A stretch of 64,000 nt of DNA from Oreohelix idahoensis (GCA_024509875.1 JAMPIV010017787.1:124001-188000); one strand, 5' to 3'; counted from the first letter of the stretch, positions 10,087 to 21,681 are shown. Numbers and translations are program-made. The notes: generated by a model not told the origin, from the sequence alone.

Positions 10087-10800
10087 ATCGCTTGAGCAAA
10101 CACCACAATAAAATAGACAAAACACATTTTTAGAAGTCCTCAACACACAACAAGCACAGGGTGGGAAAAATATCGGGTTCAAAACACACAACTCCTCCAT
10201 ATACACCTACGAACAACACCGCAATGCCCTGTCTTACTTTTACATCAAACGACAGGTGCATGCTGACAACGTCACCACATCTCCCCTCAACATCTAAACT
10301 CTCTTGCACTATGTACACACACACACACAGATACCTACAGGTATATACACCAACACATAAACTTCCTGTCCGACAAGATCTTCCACTCTGTACAACAACC
10401 AAAAATCATACAACACACAATACAACACACCTCTCTATTTTTTACGACGACAATGCCGACAATGACGACTCTCCTCTAGGTCTGGCCTCCAGCTGTACCC
10501 GTGAAATATTTATTATAACCCCCCTTTGTTATGTAAATATTGTATAAAAACTACACCAATCTGTGATCATATGTGTTACTACTGTAACACAACACGACTG
10601 ATTGAAATACACACTGTCTTTCCAATATAATACCCCTATATGTTATGTGATAAAAAAATTACTGCACAATGTATATTCATATGTGTTATTTAACAATTGT
10701 ACAATGTAAAGGTTTGATAATGTTATTTGAAAAAATACGAATCTTACCAATATAAAAAGTGTTATTTGAAAAATAAAAATATATTAAATAAATTCTTTGT
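10087..10800. other. AT-rich flank with poly(A)-like signals
   Basis: No convincing coding sequence; the open frame at 10161-10547 is low-complexity Thr/His-rich. AATAAA motifs occur at 10107 and again near 10770-10795, which would suit a 3' end for the upstream ORF. A (CA)n run lies near 10316-10330. Confidence 0.4.
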
Positions 10801-11480
10801 TACCCATGTCTATATAACTTTTGTAATATATGTCTATATATAGTCTTCTTGTTGTCTAAATATATCGTATAACTGTTGTCTAAATATATGTCTATAAATA
10901 TCGGCTTCTTGATGTATCGTATAACTATTGTCTCAATATATGTCTATAAATATCGTCTTCTTGTTGTCTAAATATATGTCTATAAATATCATATATATAT
11001 ATTGTCTCAATATATCGGCTTCCTATTGTCTAAATATATCATATAACTGTTGTCTCAATATATATCTTTAAATATCGTCTTCTTATTGTCTAAATATATC
11101 GTATAACTGTTGTCTAAATATATGTCTATAAATATCGTCTTCTTGATGTAATATATGTCTAAATATATCGTATAACTATTGTATGTATATAAATATCGTA
11201 TAACTGTTGTCTCAAGTCTAAATATATCGTCTAACTGTTGTCTCAATATATCGTCTTCTTGTTGTCTCAATAAATGTCGTCTTCCTATTGTCTAAATTTA
11301 TGTCTAAATATATCGCCTTCCTATTGTCTAAATATATCGTCTTCTTGTTGTCTCAATAAATATCGGCTTCCTATTGTCTAAATATGTGTCTAAATATATC
11401 GCATTCCTATTGTCTAAATATATCGCCTTCTGGTTGTCTCAATATATCGTCTTCTTGTTGTCTAAATAAACAACACCATT
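10800..11480. repeat. Degenerate tandem array, about 20-30 bp units
   Basis: Repeats of TTGTCTAAATATATCGT mixed with ATGTCTATAAATATCGTCTT and TATAACTGTTGTCTCAA blocks cover about 680 bp with changing order and spacing. It is unlike the pure microsatellites in the window and directly abuts the TATA-box module at its right. Confidence 0.75.
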
Positions 11481-11498
11481 ATCGAACTAATATATCTC

Positions 11499-11650
11499 TA
11501 TATAAAAGTCATGCGCCTGCAGACTATATAAAAAAGTCACGCGCACCCACAGCGCGCCTGCAGACTATATAAAAGTCATGCGCCACCACCGCGCGCTACC
11601 ACATTTTCCTTATATAAAAGTCATGCGCGCCTGCAGCGCGCCTGCCGAAT
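11499..11650 (+). repeat. Four-copy TATATAAAAGTCATGCGC module
   Basis: The motif TATATAAAAGTCATGCGC or a close variant starts at about 11500, 11525, 11566 and 11611. Each copy is followed by GC-rich CGCGC/CTGCAG sequence, a sharp switch from AT-rich to GC-rich. Each has a consensus-like TATA box. No gene is recognised just downstream, so a promoter role is only suggested. Confidence 0.55.
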
Positions 11651-11659
11651 CCGCCCTTA

Positions 11660-12051
11660 GTCCGCCATTATATCCTACTTACACTGCTTTATTGAATGTG
11701 ACACTTATACTTAGAACTGAATGATCTATGTTTGTCTTTGATGTGCTAGAGTTGGCATGGCAAACAGATAGAATGTATAATTTTTTTTGTTTTAGTTAGA
11801 TAATGACTGACGATATATGTAACGAACATTATTTTTTTTCAAGGGTGGTGAATCCTCCAAAATGTAACATTACACCATCAGATCATTTAGTAAGAGTGGT
11901 ATATTACACAACATCGATCTTGCTGAGTTAGTGTAGTCGTCTTGATTAACAAGAAAGCATTGGAGACATCTTCTACATTCTTACATATCAGTGATGATTG
12001 TCTTCTACATTACTTTACTGCGTGATGATTGTTGTCACCTGTTTGTTATAG
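11660..12051. other. Unassigned sequence; possible intron before the exon at 12052
   Basis: Nothing recognised apart from a pyrimidine-rich approach (TGTTTGTTATAG) to a possible 3' splice site at 12051. Confidence 0.3.
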
Positions 12052-12249
12052 AAGCCTGAACGTAGAGCAAAGGATAGTACCACTACAACCTTTTTCGTAA
12101 AAAGGCAAAAATGTGAACCTAAAAACGTCACAAAGTGGACAGGTCAGCTAAAGAAATTAAATTCTTCAGTCATCCAAGGCAGACGAAGGTCGTCTGTTAA
12201 AGAGGTTATTGCGCAATGCAGAGAAACTGAAAAGAATCTAGGTTACTAA
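12052..12249 (+). CDS. Possible terminal coding exon, unknown protein
   Basis: 65 open codons and a TAA, preceded directly by TTTGTTATAG, which fits a 3' splice site. An in-frame TAG sits exactly in that intron end, so the frame only makes sense as a spliced exon. The peptide is basic and mixed (KPERRAKDSTTTTFFVKRQK at the start; RRRSSVKEVIAQCRETEKNL near the end). AATAAA at about 12315 could be its poly(A) signal. No family is recognised. LINE sequence begins within 70 bp downstream, so it could also be part of a transposon. Confidence 0.3.
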   Translation, partial: KPERRAKDSTTTTFFVKRQKCEPKNVTKWTGQLKKLNSSVIQGRRRSSVKEVIAQCRETEKNLGY

Positions 12250-12317
12250 CTAACCTTTTTGTCTTTGAAAGCCTCTAGCTTTGGCACCGGAGCTATTCAT
12301 ACACTTGTATATTAAAT

Positions 12318-13020
12318 AAACTATGGCAACCCGCACAAGTCGCAGCAGAAATTTGGAACTGCTAGATAGACATCCTGGGTCTCTGCGAGGAAAGGTGGAA
12401 AGGCACAGAGAGGTAGACACTGATTATGGGATACATGGTACTGATTTCAGGCCATGGCGAAGAACAGCCCCCCTCCGCAGTGAAGGGGTGGCTCTAATAT
12501 TGTATAAGGAAAAAAATAAGCACTCATTGAATGGATAGCATTGAGACCCAGAATTAACACCAGTAAAACATAGGACTAGCCCCAAAAAAGAGGTAAAGAT
12601 ATAACAAATCCACTTCTTTGCACCAGTCAATAACAAAGAATCATCCGTGAAAGACGAACTTTACACATCAGGGATGAAAAGAGAATGCAAGACATCAGGA
12701 TTTTGATGGGCTACCTACATGCCAAGATAGGAACAAACAATGGCTGCGATTAAGAAATCATGTTAAAACAGCGGCTATAAACAATGAACAAAAAATTGGG
12801 AACTATTCACAAACTTCCGTGCTTCAAAGCAACTGGCTATAGACAAAGCGTGTTCAATCATACAAGAATACATTAAACAACAAAGATATCACCAGAACGA
12901 AGAATAGAAAATGAGATTAATCATGTATGTATACACAAGGAGTTAAGATCATCATTACATCACGTACAAGTTTATTACCGCAGCAGATACATGGCACTGG
13001 GTGTTTCTTTGTTTGATGTA
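12318..13020 (+). pseudogene. LINE endonuclease fragment, heavily decayed
   Basis: Translating all three plus frames in pieces gives an apurinic-type endonuclease of RTE/CR1-like LINEs: QVAAEIWN then ILGLCEERWKGTERYTLIMG near the start, a SGHGEEQPPSAVKG block, DLNAKIG-like remnants near 12720-12745, and IENEINHVCI followed by LRSSLHH near 12905-12960. Stops and frameshifts are frequent. The RT half is not directly attached; RT remnants at 14650 and 17460 may be from the same or related copies. Confidence 0.6.
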
Positions 13021-13404
13021 TCGTTCTGTAAGTTATATTCTTTTTCCATTCATTATTTCACTATTTTTTGCTGTTGCTTGCATTAGATAAGTTGTGATTT
13101 GTGCATTTGTCTTTTTTTTCACTCACCACTTTATTGCTTGTTTGACTGCATTTGGTACCAAGTGATTTTTGTCTACAGTTGTATTACTTATTTTGCCATT
13201 TTAGTCTTATTGAACGGTATGGATTATTTATTATTGTTGCAATGTCTTCTCTGTCCTAGTTCGTCGAATTGGGCATTCGTTTGGGAAAACTAATGTAAAT
13301 GTCTTGATGACTTTACTGGCGTTGAATTCGAAAATCCGTTTCCCGTATCAAGAGCCAAGATGACAAGGACAAGGACATGAAATTGAAAGTCAAGGACAAC
13401 TAAA
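13021..13404. other. Unassigned T-rich sequence
   Basis: No gene or repeat recognised between the endonuclease remnant and the minisatellite. Confidence 0.4.
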
Positions 13405-13688
13405 AAGTCTGTACATTAAGAAGACAGACAAACTGAAGCAATTTTAATTATTACTAGACAGAGAATAGATTAAACAAGTCTGTACATTAAGAAGACAGAG
13501 AAACTGAAACAATTTTAATTATTACTAGACAGAGAATAGATTACACAAGTCTGTACATTAAGAAGACAGACAAACTGAAGCAATTTTAATTATTACTAGA
13601 CAGAGAATAGATTAAACAAGTCTGTACATTAAGAAGACAGAGAAACTGAAACAATTTTAATTATTACTGGACAGAGAATAGATTTAAA
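13405..13688. repeat. 71-bp minisatellite, four copies in ABAB order
   Basis: Units start at 13405, 13476, 13547 and 13618, beginning AAGTCTGTACATTAAGAAG. Copies 1 and 3 share GACAAACTGAAG; copies 2 and 4 share GAGAAACTGAAA. The array therefore grew by doubling a 142-bp dimer. Confidence 0.9.
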
Positions 13689-14640
13689 AAATATGCAGAA
13701 ACTGCGTTTGAAAAAAAAAATTGGTCTCAGACCAGGATTTTGGTACAGAGATGGAGTTAGACAGGGAAAGTTATGTCTGTAATAGGATATTGGAAAGGAT
13801 ACCGCTCTCAAGAAACTTAACCTCGAAACTCAAGGACGTAGCAAGAACCAGTTATCTTAGTCACAAGCTACGCATCACTCCTTTGAAAATTGACTGTAAC
13901 GACATTCACACATATTTCATAAGGTAAAAAATAACTTCAATGGTCTGGGCATTCCAAAGTCGGAATGGGCGACTCCCTAAGGTGATTATTTGACTGGAAT
14001 CTTGCTTTTACTCATTTTAACCCACGAGCCACGTTACGCGAAGGGTTACCCTATAGATCTGCCCGCTGACCGCATGGTGCGTCCAGTCTATGCGATTCCA
14101 AATCCCAACTAACATAATTACAGAAGTATGTTACGTCGGTCGGTCTCATTCAAAATAGTAACTCGCGCCAGAAATAAAGTGCGCAACGCACGGTGTGCAA
14201 CTTGTGCGGCGTGGGTGTTATATAATACAAATATTTTTTTTATTCTTTCACGAAATTAGTTGCGCTCGACAAAGAAAAAGTGCGTAAAAATTGGTATGCA
14301 TGAGCCCTCACCCGATTTACAAATCATGACAACTTGAAAGTTTTTGTTAAAACCACTAACTATCGGGAACACTCTTTGAAACCAATTCACGCAGTTTCAC
14401 ACGAAATGTTGTCAACAAAGAACTTTTAAATTGAATCTAAAATAACATAATTCTCACTGTGTGTACGTTGGTCACAGCTGAAGAATGCAACCGTGTTGAA
14501 AAATTGTATTGTTTCCATTATATATAATCTCCCGAAAATAGTTACAATCAACAAAGAAAAGCGTTCAAATGACGGTTTTCATGAACAGTTTGATTACACT
14601 GTATAATAGAACGAAACCAAAAACCCTCTAATAATGTGAG
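13689..14640. other. Unassigned sequence
   Basis: Nothing recognised. The open frame at 13721-13927 has no known domain. Composition near 14000-14250 is a little more GC-rich than its surroundings. Confidence 0.4.
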
Positions 14641-15746
14641 TCCATTAATACGGGGCTATTGAAAGGTAACAGCAAGGCAGCTTTTGACACATTAAGAAGA
14701 CTATCAAAACCCCAACAGCCCAGGGTAACTGTCATAGAAGATAGCAATGGGGCTCTGCTCAATGAAAAAACAGCTGTAATGAGAAGGTGGACAGAATATT
14801 GTAAAGAATTATATAACTGTAAACTTGACACTGACTTAGGCATATTAAACAACATTAAGTGTGAAAACAGGGAACTCGGAAATGCAGCAATATTACGGGA
14901 AAAGGTGGAAGAGGCTATATGTTCGATGAAAGGATGGGAAGTCACCGGGTGTGGATAATATCCCAGCAGAGCTCTTGAAATATAGAGGACCAGATATAGT
15001 AAAAATCATGACAACAATTTGCCAGAAGATATGGAGTACAACAAAATGGCCAAAAGAATGGACGCAGTCATTGGTAATAATGTGCAAGAACTACAGAACC
15101 ATTAGCCTTATTAGTCATCCACGTAAGGTGATGTTAAGGATACTTTTGAACAGAATAAAACAGAAATCAGAAGAAATCTTGTCCGAGGAACAGGCTGGCT
15201 TTAGACCAAAAAGAAGTACCTCAGAACAAATCTTCAATATTAGATTACTGATCGAAAAACATCTCCAGCATCAACACGATTTATACCATAACTTCATCGA
15301 TTTCATAAAAGCCTTCGATCGAGTCTGGCATGAAGGCTTATGGCAAATAATGAGAAAAATTCAATTTTGATACCAACATCATAGATATCATTGAAGCACT
15401 ATACAAGGACGCAAGCAGTGCTGTTTTTGCAAGCAACGACGTTGGAGAATTTTTCAAAACAACTGTAGGAGTTCGCCAGGGATGTATCCTGTCACCAGTG
15501 CTCTTTGATATATATCTAGAACATATTATGCAGGAGGCTCTCTACGATTATAAAACAACCATATCGATTGGAAGCCGACCTCTTTGCAATCTACGTTTTG
15601 CTGATGATGTCGATCTGATAGCTGGAACAGAATCAGAACTTCAAGACCTTACCTCTAGACTGGAGAAAGTAACAAGAACGTATGGGATGGAAATTAATAT
15701 AGAAAAAAGCAAGATATTGGTGAATAGCCATAAGAAACATGTTCCG

Positions 15747-15760
15747 ACCAACATTACGTT
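15747..15760. repeat. SINE target site duplication, left copy
   Basis: ACCAACATTACGTT, repeated at 16046-16059 on the other side of the SINE. The last two T are ambiguous with the poly(T). Confidence 0.85.
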
Positions 15761-16045
15761 TTTTTTTTTTTTTTTTTTTTTTTCCTTAACCAGCGGCACT
15801 TGGGCTTTCAGCCCTTCGGCCCAATGACATGTCATTGCGAGGCTGGGGAACCTGAGGACTTTCCTTCCAACCCGGTCAGGAGCTTCGCTCCTTCCCATCC
15901 ACAGAGGGTTTATCACAGGAGCCGTTCAGGCTATTCAGTCAAATTTCCGGCCGTAAACATTTCTTCAAACGCCGACGCCCGGGTTTGAACCATGAACACC
16001 TGGTCGCCAGTACAACGCCGAAGCCATTACACCAGCGCGGCTCCC
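15761..16045 (-). mobile_element. tRNA-derived SINE inserted in a LINE
   Basis: About 285 bp on the minus strand. The poly(A) tail appears as about 23 T at 15761-15783. The 5' head at the right end has a box-A-like TGGTGTAATGGC (near 16023-16037) and a perfect box B GGTTCAAACCC (15981-15991), the internal Pol III promoter of a tRNA. The body has hairpin-forming pairs such as GGAGCGAAGCTCC. Exact 12-14 bp target duplications flank it. It would rely on a LINE for mobility. Confidence 0.85.
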
Positions 16046-16059
16046 ACCAACATTACGTT
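16046..16059. repeat. SINE target site duplication, right copy
   Basis: ACCAACATTACGTT, matching 15747-15760. Confidence 0.85.
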
Positions 16060-16711
16060 AAATGGGCAAACGTTAGAAGAAGTTAACACCTTTAAATATC
16101 TCGTGTCCACTATATGTAGTGATGGGAGATCAAGTAAAGAATTCAAGACAAGACTTGAGATGGCCTCAGCTGCCATGACAAGGCTGAATGTGATCTGGAA
16201 AAGTAACATCTGTTTTCCTGTGAAGATCAAATTACACAAATCACTTGTATTATCTATTTTCTTGTATGGGTGTGAGGGCTGGACACTCACTGCAGATACG
16301 GAGCGAAGGATTCAGGCTTTCGAGCATAAATGTTATAGAAGAATTTTGCGCATTTGCTATAAAGAGCACAAAACAAATGTCTATGTTACTTAGAAGATAA
16401 ACACCTATGCAGGTCACCAAGAACCACGTTTGTCAGTAGTGAAACGTCGAAAGCTTGCCTGGTTTGGGCATGTAACTCGTCATGACTCCCTTTTGAAAAC
16501 GATCCTCCAGGGAACAGTCGAAGGTAAACGGAGAAGAGGAAGGCAAAGAACATCCTGGGCTGATAACATCAAAGAATGAGCAGGACACGGTTTTTCTACA
16601 CTTGTACGCATTGCTGAGGATAGAGAGCAATGGAGGACCCTGTCTGCTGATATTTCAACCATGGCACCCTTACGACCCATGACGGGTTACGGGTTGAGAT
16701 GATGATGAATA

Positions 16712-17459
16712 TACTTTTATCCGCTCATCCGAGAACGGAAACAGCACACTATAATTAAAAACCAGTCAAGTTTGACGGGTTATTGCTAGTTTGAACATAC
16801 AATTAGAAAATGTGCAGGTATAAGCTTGTTTAAATCATGTAAAAATTTCCTCTGCACCTCGTGTTTTAAGCGGGTAGCGAATGAGGTACTCTGGTGCTTA
16901 CATTTTGGCACTTTTATCAATTAGTGACGCCATTATTCCCTTTTTTCTACAAACAGTGTAGTCACAGAAATCATAGTCATCGATTGTGAACTATCAAGCG
17001 CAATAGATTATTTCTAAACGTATTATTACACTACTTATAGCGAGAATAACCTGTTTTCAATTTCGATAAGAACGTTTTAACAAATTTCTTTGAAAAATAT
17101 TTTTAAGTAATATATTGATTTAATTGCGTGGGAACGTACTGGGTAGGTGAGAGTCTAGTTCAGCAATGTGTGACTTCACACACACACACACACAAAATCA
17201 GAAATATTAGAATTGTCATCTCATTGTAATCATACCTGTTGGTAATTGTCCACTAGATATACCTTTAAATTCTGGAGCTTTACAACGAAGGATTTATGTA
17301 GAGCTGAAATATTCAAGTGTAACTGCACAATTTTGAATACAATTTTTATTTTAATTACTTTATGTCTTTACATTTTGCAAGATGTAGCAAACAATTATTA
17401 CTTCATATAAGTAATTGCATTTCACAACATTCTTCGGATCATTTGGTGTACAGTTCTCT
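16712..17459. other. Unassigned sequence
   Basis: Only a short (CA)n run near 17178-17194 was seen. Confidence 0.4.
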
Positions 17460-18165
17460 ACGATTACATTTAACGTGTCTGTGATTTTTATGATAATCAT
17501 ATGTATGAGTTCACCACTTTACCCCTTTATGAAGATCACCAAATTAATAAAGAAAGCTTATGAAGACATGATATACAGAGTTCTTTATGAAGGACAACTT
17601 ACAGGACCATTTGGTGTCAGAACTGCCTCATGTATCCATGTCTCTTCTTAATGACTATAAACTGTGTCATTAAAATACCAATTCGCCGGACAGAGAATGC
17701 AATAGGATCTAACTCAACAGCTTGATAATCTAGATTTTATCGACAAGATGGCTCTTGTTGGAAGACAGAACGAAATGACGTTATGAGAGGTCACAGCAAG
17801 AAGGTTTGAAAATACACAGGGAAATGACAATGATAAAAAGAATAAATATAAAGCAATGATAACAAGATTAAATTTGAAGAAACCCACATTAAAAGAAGTG
17901 GAATCATACCATGTAATGGCCGCAATATAGACAGATGGAGGGACAAACAAATGTATTACCATAAGAATGCTAAAAACAATATAAGCTTTCATTGCATTAA
18001 GAAAGAAATGGAGATATACGAAATGAAGTCTCACACAAAAATAAGAATCGTTAACTCCAATTTCAAGTCAGTTCTCTTGTATGGCTTTGAAACATTGAGG
18101 GAAAACAAAACCAAGACCTTAAAGAATCTGACAAATGGATATTTACGTTGAATGGAAGGTTTGAA
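17460..18165 (+). pseudogene. Old LINE reverse transcriptase fragment
   Basis: Pieces in the plus frames match the palm-to-thumb part of the LINE family at 44944-46807: KAYEDMIYRVLYEGQLTGPF followed by GVRTA (near 17545-17640), a QLDNLDFIDKMALV stretch where the FADD box should be (near 17718; the DD has decayed), a TDGGTN stretch near 17930, and HTKIRIVNSNFKSVLLYGFE near 18030-18090. Many stops and indels make this older than the other LINE copies here. It ends just before the 52-bp minisatellite. Confidence 0.6.
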
Positions 18166-18175
18166 ATAGTACGAC

Positions 18176-18487
18176 AAGGTCACAAATGTAGAACAGATGA
18201 CAAGAACCAGGCACGTGACATTACAACAAGGTCAACAATGTAGAACAGATAACAAGAACCAGGCACGTGACATTACAACAAGGTCACCAATGTAGATCAG
18301 ATGACAAAAACCAGGCACGTGACATTACAACAAGGTCAAAAGTGTAGAACAGATGACAAGAACCAGGCACGTGACATTACAACAAGGTCACCAATGTAGA
18401 ACAGATGACAAGAACCAGGCACGTGACATTACAACAAGGTCACCAATGTAGAACAGATGACAAGAACCATGGACGTGACATTACAAC
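18176..18487. repeat. 52-bp minisatellite, six copies
   Basis: Units of 52 bp start at 18176 and every 52 bp after, beginning AAGGTCACCAATGTAGAACA. All but the last carry GGCACGTGACATT, a perfect CACGTG E-box palindrome; the last reads GGACGTGACATT. No CRISPR-like spacers are present; units abut directly. Confidence 0.9.
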
Positions 18488-20280
18488 AAAGTCCTATGTC
18501 AAAACAAAATTACAATTATTAGTTACCTTAACAACCACCTGTATATCTTATTTTACGTGAAACTGAATCTTGTCTAAATATAAGTAAAGATCACTCAAGT
18601 GTGGCTGGAAGGTACGTGCGTTGTGAGAATAAGCCAACTAATGATTACGTATTACAGGAAAAATATATTTGTTAGTAAAATTTAAAACAAAATTTACTTA
18701 CCTAAACTGGAAGAGACACATGTCATAAATAAACACAGCAACAAACGACCAGCCTCGAATGCCATCATTTTGTAAGACATTTCGAGAAACTGTTTGGAGA
18801 TATTGGGGACGTCCTTAATCGCACAATGGTTGTCAAAATAGTGTTTGTCCTCAACTTAATATAGTACATTAATTTCTTTTTTAAGATCCCCTCCAAAAAT
18901 AAATTGCTTTCCGGGAGATAATTATTATCTAGAAGTGGCAACAGTTCATGTTTATTGCTAATTTAAATATCTTCTCTGTCACGCTTTTTGTTTGTGTGTC
19001 CACGTGTGACTGCAATGTTGTGATCAAGATTTCGTGCACTTGTGGTTCTTTCCGTCTGTGTGTGTTTTTTGTTTGTTTTGTTATATCAGTATTGAAAGGG
19101 ATGGACAAACAGAGATGCAGAGAGTGATTCTAAGGGTACAATGTGATCTGCAGATGTTTACTTTGTAATGTAGGACGAACAGACGCCAGATTGTTCTATA
19201 TGTTCACCTGACGGCAAGTCACGACTTTGTTTTATGTATCTGTCTAGATACATGAACAGTTATTTTCGAAGCATTAATATATTACTTTATCATATACAGT
19301 AAGAAAATCAGATTAAATACGTACGTACACATTTACATACATAGTACAAACATAATGCTCAACCACGTACTTAATTAATAAACACCTATTTACCCCCCAA
19401 AAATTTACATGAATTTATACACACTTACACACAAACAATGCACGCACATATAGAAGTGCACATGTATGCATGCATACGTGCCTGCACAGATATACGCTGT
19501 GATAAAACGGGCGGCCCTATCATCTTTGTTTCTCTCTGGCAGTATCGGTACATTTGTGGTACTGATTTTTATTATGTGATGTCAATTATCGCACTTTTAT
19601 TCTTTCTTTCTTCGTTATTTGTCTGATAAGTAGCAGATCTTTTGTATTTTCCTTCGTACACCCCTCTCAGGGATTAGTCATTACGTCTTTACGTTTCCTG
19701 TCCCTTTGCTAAAACATTTGCAAGGAGCGGCTGATATGATACATCACAGCCTCGAGGGCGCGGCAAAGTTTCACGTGGGACTATTTTGAAATCATCACAC
19801 CCTATCTGCAAGATTTTAAATGAATGGATCTTTCTGATTAGATTCATAACAACAATGCGTTGGAAGATAGGAATATAGTCTGGCCTTTCCGCAGTTCTAT
19901 TTCACTGTGAATTTCACGCTCGCCAAGACAACATCAGACCTCACTAGAGTGAAGATTAGATTCATAATTCTTTTTTTTAACCGGACATTTTATTGGAAAA
20001 CAAAATAAGACTTACAAAGCACATGAAATCGCTACATTTTAATAAGGAACACTGGGACTAGGAAACTGAAGAAAGACACGGAGTCAGAGGGAATTGAAGT
20101 TAAAGTTAATGACACCCCAGACGCGTGTAAGAGGCCGATTCAAGTATCTTTTTTTTATCTGAGCAAAACGTCTGTGAGTCAGGATTGCGTAAGTTGTGAT
20201 TTATATTTCATATATATTACTAACATGTAAATTAACATATATATGTATATATTACCATGTGACGTTTAATGTGAGAAACT
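18488..20280. other. Unassigned sequence
   Basis: No supported gene or transposon. The open frame at 19438-19626 has no recognisable domain. Confidence 0.4.
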
Positions 20281-20284
20281 CGCT

Positions 20285-20460
20285 ATTGGATGTCAACGCC
20301 ATTTGAGGCTGGCAACCTCAGTATCTAGAATGATGATTCATGAACCACCACTGCACGGGCTGGTGATTGCTTTATTGATAGTTTCGTAAAGAGAACTAAA
20401 AGCATAGAGTAGTTCCAGGTTCCCAATGGAGCAAGGAGGGAAAGATGAAAGAAATGATGT
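20285..20460 (+). repeat. Diverged fragment related to the LTR of the LIN28-like element
   Basis: Shares GAGGCTGGCAACCTCA, then a CACTGCxCGxGC block and GGAGCAAGGAG with 53075-53215 and with the matching part of the other LTR at 56655-56790, in the same order and similar spacing. It is probably an old relative or a shared module. Confidence 0.45.
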
Positions 20461-20493
20461 ACATTCTAAATATAGTACTTATATTTTCAAAGC

Positions 20494-20710
20494 AGTGCAA
20501 ATGTCCCTATAAACATAGTCACTTAAAAATTAATTTAAGTTTTTCAAGCTTTAAACCAGTGTAAATGTCTATGTGAAAATATTCAATTCAAAATAATGGA
20601 AGTTTCAAACTTTCCAATCAGTGTAAAACATAAATGAAAACATATTCAATTTATATTGTGAACGCTTATCAATCAGTGGAGATGTATATGTAATCAGACT
20701 CGATCTGTAT
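20494..20710. repeat. Diverged tandem repeat, units of about 55-67 bp
   Basis: Three to four degraded units begin AGTGTAAATGTCTATG or similar (near 20494, 20561, 20621, 20676) and contain ATATTCAATT and CTTTCCAATC-like blocks. Confidence 0.5.
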
Positions 20711-21454
20711 TATTAACCTTTTCATTTAAATATAAAGTAACTATGAAAGCTATTCTATTTAAATGTAAAGAAAGTTTATCCCAAGGGATTAAATTTAATT
20801 CTCATTGAGAGTAAAGTCTGAGTAATTGGGATGGTGGTATGGGAAGATAGGAACCCATAACTATGGGGCGGAAAACGCCATACTCAGAAGAGCGTTTCGT
20901 TCTATTCTTTTACCATAGTTAGTGGTGGTACCAACAGAAAACATAATCTCTGGAACAAGAAGGGAACCGTGGCATACGCTTTAAGACGAATGACGCACGT
21001 GGTAGACTCTCCTTGACGTTTCTGGGAAACGAGCTACCCCTGACAACTTTGATCAGAGACGAGCGCCAGCAGAGTTAAAAGAACCAACCCATAATAAGGA
21101 GCAGAACCGTCATTGACAGCTTAGTTCAAATCTATGCTGCCACTTGACCTTCTTGTAATATCTCATATTTCCTAAAGACTGTGATGATAACTGTTCTTGA
21201 TCCACAACTACTCAAATTATTTCCAACTGTTAAAACCTAAAGTGATTATTAAATTTTGTTATTTGTAATGTTACAAATTTAACTTCGATTTAATTCTTTT
21301 AAAGTTACTGCATGTTTGTCTCAGTCAAATTACTACACACACTCTAAACAGAGCTATACTAAAATAATAGAATTCGACTGTTTAAATCAGGAGTGGAGGC
21401 TTAAACGAGCTGAACTTAAGAAGTGCTTAAAGCCTTCACAAAAGCGTCGGCAGA
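20711..21454. other. Unassigned sequence
   Basis: No domain recognised; the 21316-21555 open frame overlaps dispersed repeat X and is not called. Confidence 0.4.
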
Positions 21455-21681
21455 GTTACGGAGTTAACATACTCAGCCAAAGCAGTATTGTTCTCGCTTA
21501 TTCTGAACATCTTTTGAAGACTCCAGTTGTAATAGAAGTGTCATCACCCTTCTAACTACATCTCTGCCAAGAGTAATCTTGTGCGAAGGTAGATACCTTT
21601 GAAGGTCATATTAGATACTCTTGAGTTTTGGCCACTGTTGGACTACCACTGCAAAGCAGAGGAGGCAATACCGTCACATAT

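Larger units (their letters stand above)
14650..16705 (+). pseudogene. 5'-truncated LINE (RTE-like), split by a SINE
   Basis: A reverse transcriptase read in pieces: linker (KGNSKAAFDTLRRL), fingers (DNIPAELLKYRG), palm (EEQAGFRPKRST; FIDFIKAFDRVWHEG), the catalytic FADDVDLIAGTE box near 15596, thumb with KLHKSLVLSIFLYGCEGWTL near 16230, and the C-terminal block WFGHVTRHDS...RRRGRQRTSW near 16460-16560. Several frameshifts and stops separate the parts. The 3' end is GAGATGATGATGAAT near 16700, a short tandem tail as in RTE-type LINEs rather than poly(A). The SINE at 15761-16045 interrupts it. The endonuclease is missing. Confidence 0.75.

Noticed and set aside
18176..18487. Evenly spaced direct repeats, CRISPR-like at first sight
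   Set aside because: Units abut without unique spacers and the DNA is eukaryotic; it is a minisatellite.
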